A stretch of DNA of 64,000 nt, from the NCBI RefSeq assembly GCF_031882575.1, contig NZ_CP134772.1, forward strand, positions 2,251,001 to 2,315,000. Direction: 5' to 3'. The translations under genes and the position numbers were made by a program. The DNA is from Pseudomonas sp. VD-NE ins. Its GTDB lineage: Bacteria; Pseudomonadota; Gammaproteobacteria; Pseudomonadales; Pseudomonadaceae. This document shows positions 9,409-16,833 of this stretch, in pieces (positions within the stretch are counted from its first letter, which is position 1; every line of letters begins with the position of its first letter). Under the pieces are notes generated by a model. It did not search any database and was not told where the DNA came from. It saw only the letters and a list, made by a program, of their open reading frames with translations.

Positions 9409-9484
9409 GTCCCCTTCGTCTAGTGGCCTAGGACACCGCCCTTTCACGGCGGTAACAGGGGTTCGAGTCCCCTAGGGGACGCCA
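9409..9484 (+). tRNA. tRNA-Glu (TTC), second copy
   Basis: A 76-base cloverleaf identical to the copy at 9124-9199, with anticodon TTC and encoded CCA. It is the last gene of the tRNA transcript. Confidence 0.97.
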
Positions 9485-9510
9485 CGATTACCCGCTCTGC
9501 GGGATTTTAT

Positions 9511-9545
9511 AAGGGTCATTCAATTATTGAATGGCCCTTTTGTTT
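9511..9545 (+). terminator. rho-independent terminator of the tRNA operon
   Basis: AAGGGTCATTCAA pairs with TTGAATGGCCCTT (one wobble), followed by TTGTTT, shortly after the last tRNA. A smaller CCCGC/GCGGG stem with a T-run lies just before it. Confidence 0.85.
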
Positions 9546-9616
9546 GTCTGGCGTTTGGCCAATTCTCCTTTTTCCTTACACTGTGCTTCAGACCAGCGGT
9601 CATATCCTTGACTTGC

Positions 9617-9643
9617 AGAATATTATTATGCGAATAATATTCT
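9617..9643. promoter_or_regulatory. palindromic operator overlapping the tetR-like promoter
   Basis: AGAATATTATT (9617-9627) and AATAATATTCT (9633-9643) are perfect reverse complements around a 5-base spacer, 24 bases upstream of the TetR-family gene. A -35-like TTGCAG (9613-9618) and -10-like TAATAT (9635-9640) with 16-base spacing sit across it. The geometry fits autorepression by the TetR dimer. Confidence 0.65.
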
Positions 9644-9666
9644 AGTCGTAATATTCGGAGGCAACG

Positions 9667-10206
9667 ATGAACGATAAAAAAGCTCAAACCCGCGAACGCA
9701 TCCTCAAGGCTGCCAGCGCCGCACTGATTCAGCGCGGCCCGGCTGACCCTAGCGTGGGCGAAGTGATGGGCGCAGCCGGCCTCACTGTCGGCGGCTTCTA
9801 TGCGCACTTCGAAAGCAAGGACGCAATGATGCTCGAAGCGTTCAAGCAACTGCTCGGTCGCCGCCGCGACCTGATTGCCGACATGGATGCCGAGTTGACC
9901 GGTGAAGAGCGCCGCGCCCTGGTCGCAGCGTTCTACCTGTCGCGCAAGCACCGTGATTCCAGTGACGCGGCGTGTCCGATTCCAGCTTCGATTGGCGAGT
10001 TGGGTCGTTTGCCGGAATCGTTCCGCATCGCGCTGAACGAACACCTGGAGTTGATGATTGCGCAGTTGGCGTCCAGCCCCGAGGACACCGACAAAGCTCT
10101 GGCCGACGTGGCCTTGATGGTGGGTGGTCTGGCCCTCGCAAGGGCGCTGGGCCCGGGAGATTTATCCGATCGATTGCTGCGCGCTGCCAAGTCGGCGGTG
10201 CGTTGA
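9667..10206 (+). CDS. TetR/AcrR-family transcriptional repressor
   Basis: This 179-residue regulator has an N-terminal TetR helix-turn-helix (about 8-55: TRERILKAASAALI, then VGEVMGAAGLTVGGFYAHFESKDAM), with the recognition-helix end GGFYAHF typical of the family. The C-terminal ligand domain is helical. ATG follows CGGAGGCAACG. It heads a likely operon with the alpha/beta-hydrolase (30 bases downstream) and the thioesterase, suggesting it senses an acyl or ester compound that they process. The upstream palindrome is the probable operator. The ligand cannot be predicted. Confidence 0.93.
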   Translation: MNDKKAQTRERILKAASAALIQRGPADPSVGEVMGAAGLTVGGFYAHFESKDAMMLEAFKQLLGRRRDLIADMDAELTGEERRALVAAFYLSRKHRDSSDAACPIPASIGELGRLPESFRIALNEHLELMIAQLASSPEDTDKALADVALMVGGLALARALGPGDLSDRLLRAAKSAVR

Positions 10207-10236
10207 CCTGAAGGCAACAGGCCTGAGGAGAGAGCG

Positions 10237-11070
10237 ATGAACACGTTGAAGTGGATTCGTGGCGTTAATGGCACCTTGGGCTGGATTGCACCGAAGCAGG
10301 TAGCGAGCAAAATGCGTCTGGCGTTCATGACGCCGCGGGCGCTGCCTCTACGGGATTGGGAATTGCCACTGCTGGCCAGTTCCGAGCGCATCACTTTGCG
10401 CTTTGGCCTCTCGGCGCTGCGCTGGGGTCAGGGCCCGACCGTGCTGCTGATGCACGGTTGGGAAGGGCGGCCCACTCAGTTCGCCGCACTGATTACCGCG
10501 CTGGTCGAGGCCGGTTATACCGTCGTCGCGCTCGATGGTCCGGCCCACGGTCGCTCGCCGGGGCGTGAAGCCAATGTGGTGTTGTTCGCTCGGGCGATGC
10601 TCGAAGCCGCTGCCGAGTTGCCGCCGCTGCAAGCGGTGATCGGTCACTCCATGGGCGGCGCCAGCGCCATGCTCGCCGTGCAATTGGGCTTGCGCACTGA
10701 AACGCTGGTCAGCATTGCTGCGCCGGCTCGAATACTCGGCGTACTGCGCGGTTTCGCCCGCTACGTTGGCATGCCACCCCGTGCCCGTTCCGCCTTCATT
10801 CGCCAGGTTGAGCAAGATGTCGGGATGCGCGCCGCCACGCTCGACGTTGCCCACTATCAACTGGATATGCCCGGCCTGATCGTGCATGCCGAGGACGATA
10901 ATTTCGTCTCGGTCAAGGAATCGCAACTGATCCACGAATCCTGGTTCGACAGTCGCCTGTTGCGCCTTGAAGGCGGCGGGCACCAGCGCGTGCTGGCCGA
11001 CCCTCGGGTGATTGATGGCGTGTTATCACTGCTGGCCGGCCGCAGCCTTCAGGCGCGCCAATCGGCCTGA
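10237..11070 (+). CDS. alpha/beta-fold hydrolase
   Basis: This soluble serine hydrolase has 277 residues. It shows the oxyanion-hole motif HGW (73-75), the nucleophile elbow GHSMGG with Ser138, an acidic residue in AEDD (218-221) and His249 in GGGHQR, a complete catalytic triad. Spacing and the ribosome-binding sequence GAGGAGAG before the ATG support the start. The context (TetR regulator before, hotdog thioesterase after) suggests hydrolysis of an ester or thioester. The substrate is unknown. Confidence 0.9.
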   Translation: MNTLKWIRGVNGTLGWIAPKQVASKMRLAFMTPRALPLRDWELPLLASSERITLRFGLSALRWGQGPTVLLMHGWEGRPTQFAALITALVEAGYTVVALDGPAHGRSPGREANVVLFARAMLEAAAELPPLQAVIGHSMGGASAMLAVQLGLRTETLVSIAAPARILGVLRGFARYVGMPPRARSAFIRQVEQDVGMRAATLDVAHYQLDMPGLIVHAEDDNFVSVKESQLIHESWFDSRLLRLEGGGHQRVLADPRVIDGVLSLLAGRSLQARQSA

Positions 11071-11116
11071 GCTCCGTTACACTGCCCCGGTTGAATACAT
11101 TGACCGGGAGTGGGGC

Positions 11117-11554
11117 ATGGGCTGGGATCGGGCAACGCCGTTTACCATTGATCTGCAAGTAGGCGCCGAGGACATCGACGGGTTGGGCCACGCGAACAAC
11201 GCGGTGTACGTGACCTGGCTGGAACGTTGCGCCTGGCGCCACTCGCAGCGTCTGGGTCTGGATCTGGTCGAGTATCGGCGACTGGATCGGGCGATGGCCG
11301 TGGTCCGTCACGAAATCGATTATCTGGCGGCGGCCTATGAAGGCGATGAACTGCAATTGGCGACGTGGATTGTCGATTGGGATCAACGCTTGAAGATGAC
11401 CCGGCATTTCCAACTCAAGCGCCCGAGTGACAACACCACGCTGTTGCGTGCGCAAACCACGTTTGTCTGCATCGAACTGTCCACGGGCAAGCCGAAGCGC
11501 ATGCCGGCTGAGTTCATCGAAGGCTACGGCCCGGCGATCCTTGCCTCAGCCTGA
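11117..11554 (+). CDS. acyl-CoA thioesterase, 4HBT hotdog fold
   Basis: A 145-residue single-hotdog protein. The signature DIDGLGHANNAVYVTWLE (24-41) carries the catalytic Asp and His of the 4-hydroxybenzoyl-CoA thioesterase group. I start at MGWDRATPFT, preceded by GGGAG; the longer frame overlaps the hydrolase gene out of phase and has no family similarity. It lies 46 bases after the hydrolase gene and is probably co-transcribed. It likely hydrolyses an acyl-CoA in the cytosol; chain specificity cannot be read from sequence. Confidence 0.87.
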   Translation: MGWDRATPFTIDLQVGAEDIDGLGHANNAVYVTWLERCAWRHSQRLGLDLVEYRRLDRAMAVVRHEIDYLAAAYEGDELQLATWIVDWDQRLKMTRHFQLKRPSDNTTLLRAQTTFVCIELSTGKPKRMPAEFIEGYGPAILASA

Positions 11555-11559
11555 CCCGA

Positions 11560-11660
11560 TCCCTGTAGGAGCTGCCGAAGGCTGCGATCTTTTGATTTTG
11601 CTGTTTGCAGATCAAAATCAAGATCAAAAGATCGCAGCCTTCGGCAGCTCCTACAAGGGA
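11560..11660. repeat. REP-like large inverted repeat, family C
   Basis: TGTAGGAGCTGCCGAAGGCT (from 11563) continues through GCGATCTTTTGAT and is matched by its reverse complement ending near 11660. The arms are about 37 bases with one mismatch region and a loop of some 25 bases. Related elements lie at 8782 and 42269. It sits between the thioesterase and dusC. Confidence 0.85.
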
Positions 11661-11722
11661 TCTGCGGTTTTTCTCGATATCCAGTAAACTGCCGCACGTT
11701 TTTCTTCAAGTAGTGTTTTCCC

Positions 11723-12682
11723 ATGCAAATTGCTCTGGCGCCCATGGAGGGGTTGGTCGACGACATCCTTCGCGACGTGCTGACCCGCGTTGGCGGCATC
11801 GACTGGTGCGTCACCGAATTCATTCGCGTCAACGACCAGTTGCTCACGCCGGCCTATTTCCACAAGTTCGGCCCGGAGCTGCTCAACGGTGCCCGCACCG
11901 CGTCCGGTGTGCCATTGCGCGTGCAATTGCTCGGTTCCGACCCGGTGTGCCTGGCGGAAAACGCTGCACTGGCCTGCGAACTCGGCTCCGAGGTGATCGA
12001 CCTCAACTTCGGCTGCCCGGCCAAGACCGTGAACAAATCCCGTGGCGGCGCCGTGCTGCTGAAAGAGCCTGAACTGCTCAATCAGATCGTCGAACACGTG
12101 CGCCGCGCCGTACCCGCGCATATTCCTGTGACTGCGAAAATGCGCCTGGGCTTCGATAGCCCCGACGGTTCGCTGGTCTGCGCCACGGCATTGGCTGAGG
12201 GCGGCGCCGAGCACATCGTGGTTCACGCCCGAACCAAGATGGACGGCTACAAACCGCCAGCGCACTGGGAGTGGATTCCGCGCGTGCAGGACGTGGTCAA
12301 AGTTCCGGTGTTTGCCAACGGCGATATCTGGAGCGTTGAAGACTGGCGGCGTTGCCGCGAAATCAGTGGCGTGGAAGACATCATGCTCGGTCGCGGTCTG
12401 GTGTCGCGCCCGGATCTGGCCAGGCAGATCGCCGCCGCTCGTGCCGGTGAGGAAGTCGTCGAGATGACCTGGGCCGAGCTGATGCCGCTGATTCAGGACT
12501 TCTGGCTGCAGGCCAAAGCGCAGATGACCGCACGCCAGTCGCCGGGCCGCTTGAAGCAATGGCTGGCCATGCTGACGCGCAATTATCCCGAGGCTACCGA
12601 GCTGTTCACCGTGCTGCGCCGTGAGACCGAGCCGGATCATGTCTCGCGTTTGCTCGGTCTGCCGGTCGCCGAAGCAGCCTGA
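11723..12682 (+). CDS. dusC: tRNA-dihydrouridine(16) synthase
   Basis: This FMN enzyme reduces uridine to dihydrouridine in the tRNA D-loop. The 319-residue TIM barrel begins [13 protein letters not shown], the usual FMN-binding start. The catalytic cysteine is Cys98 in [15 protein letters not shown], and the phosphate-binding stretch [10 protein letters not shown] and [14 protein letters not shown] follow. The overall pattern (short N-terminus, KMRLGF, VHARTK) resembles DusC rather than DusA or DusB. It has its own leader and sits alone between a repeat and ibpA. Confidence 0.92.
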   Translation: MQIALAPMEGLVDDILRDVLTRVGGIDWCVTEFIRVNDQLLTPAYFHKFGPELLNGARTASGVPLRVQLLGSDPVCLAENAALACELGSEVIDLNFGCPAKTVNKSRGGAVLLKEPELLNQIVEHVRRAVPAHIPVTAKMRLGFDSPDGSLVCATALAEGGAEHIVVHARTKMDGYKPPAHWEWIPRVQDVVKVPVFANGDIWSVEDWRRCREISGVEDIMLGRGLVSRPDLARQIAAARAGEEVVEMTWAELMPLIQDFWLQAKAQMTARQSPGRLKQWLAMLTRNYPEATELFTVLRRETEPDHVSRLLGLPVAEAA

Positions 12683-12702
12683 AAAAAATCTGCAAATAAT
12701 CT

Positions 12703-12730
12703 CTTGAAATCAAATCAGCGGTCCCTATCT
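12703..12730 (+). promoter_or_regulatory. sigma-32 heat-shock promoter of ibpA
   Basis: CTTGAAA (12703-12709) and CCCTATCT (12723-12730) with 13 bases between them closely match the RpoH consensus CTTGAAA-N11-16-CCCCATNT. No comparable sigma-70 promoter is evident in this gap. Confidence 0.85.
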
Positions 12731-12738
12731 AAGGGTTA

Positions 12739-12795
12739 CGCGATGCCGAATTCGGGTCGCGGAGTCAAAAAACCTTGCTGATTTTTTTCAGGAGA
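12739..12795 (+). promoter_or_regulatory. ROSE-type RNA thermometer in the ibpA leader
   Basis: A first hairpin, CGCGA..CCGAA/TTCGG..TCGCG, spans 12739-12761. The second pairs CTTGCTGA (12774-12781) with TCAGGAG (12788-12794), burying the ribosome-binding site AGGAG. The TTGCT anti-SD motif, pairing with AGGAG through an opposed G, is the hallmark of ROSE elements, which melt on heating to allow translation. Confidence 0.8.
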
Positions 12796-12803
12796 TTTGA
12801 ACC

Positions 12804-13250
12804 ATGAGTACTGCATTTTCCCTCGCGCCACTGTTCCGTTCCTCGGTGGGTTTCGACCGTTTCAACGACCTGTTCGAAACCGCCCTGCGCAACGAGCCAG
12901 GCAGCAGCTATCCACCTTACAACGTGGAAAAACACGGTGATGACCAATACCGCATCGTCGTTGCGGCAGCCGGTTTCCAGGAAGAAGACCTGGAGCTGCA
13001 AGTCGAGAAAGGCGTGCTGACCATCAGTGGCGGCAAGCGTGATGCCGACGAAGGCGTGACCTTCCTGCACCAAGGCATCGCCCAGCGTGCGTTCAAGCTG
13101 TCCTTCCGTCTGGCCGATCACATCGAGATCAAGGCGGCAGATCTGAAAAACGGTCTGTTGAGCATCGACCTGTTGCGAGTGATCCCGGAAGAAGCGAAAG
13201 CCAAACGCATCCCGATCAACGGGACGCAGAAGCCGGCGTTGCAGCACTGA
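12804..13250 (+). CDS. ibpA: small heat-shock protein, Hsp20 family
   Basis: This ATP-independent holdase binds unfolding proteins and passes them to DnaK/ClpB. The 148-residue protein has the N-terminal FDRFNDLFETAL segment typical of IbpA, an alpha-crystallin domain from about 35 to 125 (YNVEKHGDDQYRIVVAAAGF through the NGLLSIDL beta-strand) and a short C-terminal tail with the IPI motif (KRIPING). Control appears to be double: a sigma-32 promoter and an RNA thermometer in the leader. A strong terminator follows, so it is monocistronic. Confidence 0.95.
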   Translation: MSTAFSLAPLFRSSVGFDRFNDLFETALRNEPGSSYPPYNVEKHGDDQYRIVVAAAGFQEEDLELQVEKGVLTISGGKRDADEGVTFLHQGIAQRAFKLSFRLADHIEIKAADLKNGLLSIDLLRVIPEEAKAKRIPINGTQKPALQH

Positions 13251-13299
13251 GTCATGTGCCGCAACACAATCGTCTGAACGGACGATGAGCCGCTGAATG

Positions 13300-13327
13300 A
13301 AGGCCCCGATACGTCGGGGCCTTTTTT
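13300..13327 (+). terminator. rho-independent terminator of ibpA
   Basis: AAGGCCCCGA / TCGGGGCCTT with a 4-base loop, followed by a run of six T's. Confidence 0.92.
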
Positions 13328-13438
13328 GTGCGCGCAAGAAAAGCGCTGTACGACTTTGCCGCTGGCGGCGGTTTCTCTACAATCCGCGGCAGTTTTGCCG
13401 ACCCCCATTCCTCACCGGTCGGCCTGGAGCCTTTTTTC

Positions 13439-14134
13439 ATGGACGAGATTCAACAGCGCTGGCTGTGCGCTTTGTCTGCGCCAATGGCAGCGATCAATAC
13501 CGGCGCCAGCTACGACGACCCCGCGTTCTGCGACGATCGCTACATCGACCTGAAAGACAGCTGGGGTATCGACGACCGTGGGCAATTGTTCGAAATGCTC
13601 GAACGGATGACCGACGACGGCCATGCCAAGCACCTGAGTGCAGCCTATCTGGCGTGGCAGCGCTGTCTGCCGAGTGAATGGCAGGCCTTGCTCGACGACC
13701 TGAGTCCCCGCGAACGCATCCTGCATGAGTTTGCCAGTCGCACTTTTGGCAGTTGTGGGCCGGGCGGGATTCTGTCCTGGGACTATGGCCGCATGGGTTT
13801 TCTGTTGCGCTGCGCGGTGCGCAACCAGTGGGTCGATCTGGATGAAAGCAACTGGCTGCACAGTCGTTTAGCCCTCAGAGCGCAATTTCACTACGGTAGC
13901 TGGATGGCTTACTTCGATGGCTTTGTCGTGGGCCGGACCTTCTGGTCCTGCCTGAGCGCCAGCGACGATGAGCTGGCGCGCGAACTCGATCGACAAGGCG
14001 CCAACGCCCTTAATGTGCGGATTGCCCGTGGGCTTGCGGAGAACATTCCTCGGTTCCTTGCTGATTTGCCGTGGCATATGGAAATCGATTTGCCGCCACG
14101 CCCGGCATCGCTCAAGGAGTTCGACTGGTCATGA
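13439..14134 (+). CDS. DUF1266 protein (YbeR/YbeU-like)
   Basis: A 231-residue protein starting MDEIQQRWLCALSAPMAAIN, with CTGGAG before the ATG. The pattern of an N-terminal W-rich region, LKDSWGIDDRGQLFEMLERM and C-terminal AYFDGFVVGRTFW fits DUF1266, a family of unknown function. In E. coli, DUF1266 genes (ybeR, ybeU) lie with djlB, djlC and hscC. The same company is kept here: its stop overlaps the start of the J-protein gene (ATGA) and hscC is next. I infer that it is a client or cofactor of this Hsp70 system. There is no signal peptide or membrane span. Confidence 0.8.
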   Translation: MDEIQQRWLCALSAPMAAINTGASYDDPAFCDDRYIDLKDSWGIDDRGQLFEMLERMTDDGHAKHLSAAYLAWQRCLPSEWQALLDDLSPRERILHEFASRTFGSCGPGGILSWDYGRMGFLLRCAVRNQWVDLDESNWLHSRLALRAQFHYGSWMAYFDGFVVGRTFWSCLSASDDELARELDRQGANALNVRIARGLAENIPRFLADLPWHMEIDLPPRPASLKEFDWS

Positions 14135-16833
14135 GTTGCTGGATCCGCCTGGGCATCGAGCCTACTAACGACGAAACCCTGATTCGCAACGCCTACCGCG
14201 CACGCTTGCCGGCGCATCACCCGGAGACTGACCCGCAAGGTTTCCAGGCGCTGCGCATGGCCTACGAAAACGCCCTGCGTCTGGCGCGTGAAGAAGAGGA
14301 TGAGGAAGAAGAGTACGAGGAACAGCCCGCAGCGTCAGAGCAGGAGGTCGTTGAGGTCCCACGGGCATTCATGGATTTCTGCGAGCTGCTGGATGATCCC
14401 GCTCGCCGCTTCAATTTCGCCGCTTGGCAGGCATTTGTCCGGGGGCTGGATGAACTGTCACTGGACGTGCTCGATGACCTCAGTTGGGGCTTGTACCACC
14501 GGATGGCCGACGCCGGTCCGTTGTCGTACCGCTGCGCGAATCTGTTGGCTAAACGTATGGCCTGGGATCAGCAGTTGCTGGATCTGGGCTTCGACGACGC
14601 GCATCAGGTGGGCTTCTTTCTCCAGCGAATCGAAACGCCGGACCCGTTCGACACGGATCTGATGGGAACCTGGTCAGAGGCTGCACAGACCGAATCACTC
14701 TGGTACGCCCGCAGCCTCGATTTCATCTTCACCCAGCGCCCACTCCATGAGTTCGCCGACTTTGCCGGTCGCCACACGTGCCTGCCGTTGCCCAATGATG
14801 CCGCGTTCCTCAAACGGCTGTTGGTGCAGTTCACTCAGGCGGGCATCGGCGTGCCGATATTTTTGCAGTGCTGCGTCGAACAGCAGGCTGCAGCCCCGGA
14901 TGATGTCGACTGGCTTTACCTGTTGGCCTGTCAAAGCAGTCTGCTGGGGCGCGACGATCAGGCGTTGCCTTGCTGGATCCGGCTGTGGAACGAGCATCGC
15001 CATCCGATGGCGGAAAGTCGTTTGCTGGAACTGTGCGCCAAGCGCCAGCCGGCTTTTCTGCCGCTGTTGATTCAGGCATTCGATCGCTTGCAGGGCATCT
15101 CTGACTGGTCAGGGGATCTTGCCGATGACTGCCAGGTGTTTGGCAGCCCGTCACAACACCCCGAAACACTGAACCGTTGGCTGGGTGTCGGCAGGCTGAA
15201 GCTTGACGGCCTTGCGCAAAGCTTTGTCGATTGGCGTATCACGGGTGATGAGCTGCCATTGCTCGCGCAATTGCTGGGCGAACATGCCGACAGCCGATTG
15301 CTGCATCTGTACCGCCACGCCTGGGTGCTGCATCGGGGTGATGCGGCGTTGTTGCAGCAGATTGTGGATGCACCGCTGCCGATCGATGCCCTCGAAAGCC
15401 TGGTGATGAGCGGACTCAAATATCAGGCTGCGCAACACTTGCGCTGGCTGAGCGAGGCACCGATAGCGCTGGCCATGAGTGCTTTCTGCGATGCGCATCC
15501 AAGTCCCCAGCCATTGCCGCAGGTGCTGACAAAAGGTGAGCCGCACAAAGTCTGTCGTCTGTGGTTGCGCCGCCTGCGGCCCTATAACGATGCTGCACTG
15601 GAACGAATCGCCGAAGCGTTCAAGCTGGCTGCTGTCAAAGACGACTGTGACTTGTCCGAGCTCGACTTGATGCTTCAGTTGAGCCGTCGCGGGATTCAGT
15701 TGCCGCCGGTCGGGCTGGGTGAGGCCACCTGGGAGTGGCACGCGCAGACCTTGTTCTTGCTGGCATTGCTGGAACAGCCCGAACGCTGGCTGCAAATGAT
15801 GAATGCGCAGTGCGTGGAGCGCCTGCCATTCAACCCGGCCCATCCCTTGAGTCGCCTGCAACCTCTGTTGCGGCGCTTGCAGCGTGAGCAAGGCCATTGC
15901 GCCGGTTTGCTCGGATGGCTGCAAGGCAGTGATCCGGTACACGGCTTGTTGGTGCAGCAATTGTTCAGCGTACAGCAGGCACTCGACAGCGCGCGGTTGC
16001 CGGCCAATACCCTGCTTTACACCTGCCTCGAAAGCGATCGTGCTGCCTGCGGCGATGATTTGCTGGGGTTGATGATGTTCTGGGGCGTGCTCTATCACGA
16101 CCCGAGTCTGAGTGCCGAACAGCACCGCGCATTGTTGCAGTCGATCGCGGCGATCAGCTGCGAGGACGATTGGTTCGAAGGCTTCCGCGACGGCTTGATC
16201 AAAGGCGAGCCGGTGTGGCCGCCGCGCAAAGTGCTGACCGATTTTGGCGTCGACAAACTGTTGGCGTATGAAACGCTGGATGCGCTCAAGGGCTTGATTC
16301 GCTATGGCGCTGCTGGCGTGCCGAAAACACGCGTCCTGCGCCAACTGCAACAGGGCAAGGACGATGTGCAGAACAGCATCGGGCTGCGCCTGGCCCTGTG
16401 CGCGTTATTGTCCTGGTCAGAACGTTTGCTGCTGGCGAAAAGCGATGTACAGCCGGTTGCGGCGAGAGCGATCTGGCGTCTGGGATCGCGGTTGGGCCGC
16501 AAGGCGTTTATCGCTCAGGTCCTGGCCTGCTTGGTGATTGCGCCGGTGGCCGGGCTGATCAGCGGCACCACGGGCGCTGGCATTCTTATCCTGTTGCTCG
16601 GTGTTTTGCTGCTGCTGGGTGCGATTCTGCGTCGCTTGCACGACATGGGCCGGGGCATCCCGACATTGTTGATTTTCATGGCGCTGGCACCGATGTTGCC
16701 ATTCCTGCCGTTGCTGCTGTTCGGCTTTCCCGGTGACAAGTTGCCCAACCGCTATGGTGTGCCGCCGGACAGCGGCGATAGCGAGGTGCTGTCCGGCGGT
16801 CTGCAGGCTGCCTTGCGGCGGCTCAACGGCTAG
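14131..16833 (+). CDS. large membrane J-domain protein with DUF805-like C-terminus (DjlB/DjlC-like)
   Basis: This 900-residue protein is probably the co-chaperone for the adjacent HscC. Residues 1-65 resemble a J-domain (LIRNAYRARLPAHHPETDP, then FQALRMAYENAL), but the essential HPD motif reads HPE at 30-32. A very acidic linker follows (about 55-75), then some 700 residues of Leu/Trp/His-rich helical sequence without a motif I know. The last 120 residues hold about three membrane spans (from about 791) with GRKAFIAQ, RRLHDMGRG and PGDKLPNRYG, the marks of DUF805. It is translationally coupled to the DUF1266 gene and converges on hscC with a 4-base overlap (CTAG). Confidence 0.75.
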   Translation: MSCWIRLGIEPTNDETLIRNAYRARLPAHHPETDPQGFQALRMAYENALRLAREEEDEEEEYEEQPAASEQEVVEVPRAFMDFCELLDDPARRFNFAAWQAFVRGLDELSLDVLDDLSWGLYHRMADAGPLSYRCANLLAKRMAWDQQLLDLGFDDAHQVGFFLQRIETPDPFDTDLMGTWSEAAQTESLWYARSLDFIFTQRPLHEFADFAGRHTCLPLPNDAAFLKRLLVQFTQAGIGVPIFLQCCVEQQAAAPDDVDWLYLLACQSSLLGRDDQALPCWIRLWNEHRHPMAESRLLELCAKRQPAFLPLLIQAFDRLQGISDWSGDLADDCQVFGSPSQHPETLNRWLGVGRLKLDGLAQSFVDWRITGDELPLLAQLLGEHADSRLLHLYRHAWVLHRGDAALLQQIVDAPLPIDALESLVMSGLKYQAAQHLRWLSEAPIALAMSAFCDAHPSPQPLPQVLTKGEPHKVCRLWLRRLRPYNDAALERIAEAFKLAAVKDDCDLSELDLMLQLSRRGIQLPPVGLGEATWEWHAQTLFLLALLEQPERWLQMMNAQCVERLPFNPAHPLSRLQPLLRRLQREQGHCAGLLGWLQGSDPVHGLLVQQLFSVQQALDSARLPANTLLYTCLESDRAACGDDLLGLMMFWGVLYHDPSLSAEQHRALLQSIAAISCEDDWFEGFRDGLIKGEPVWPPRKVLTDFGVDKLLAYETLDALKGLIRYGAAGVPKTRVLRQLQQGKDDVQNSIGLRLALCALLSWSERLLLAKSDVQPVAARAIWRLGSRLGRKAFIAQVLACLVIAPVAGLISGTTGAGILILLLGVLLLLGAILRRLHDMGRGIPTLLIFMALAPMLPFLPLLLFGFPGDKLPNRYGVPPDSGDSEVLSGGLQAALRRLNG

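Noticed and set aside
8969..9484. CRISPR-like or tandem repeat interpretation of the doubled sequence
   Set aside because: The repeats are two tRNA-Ala and two tRNA-Glu genes with related spacers. No CRISPR array was seen anywhere in the window.
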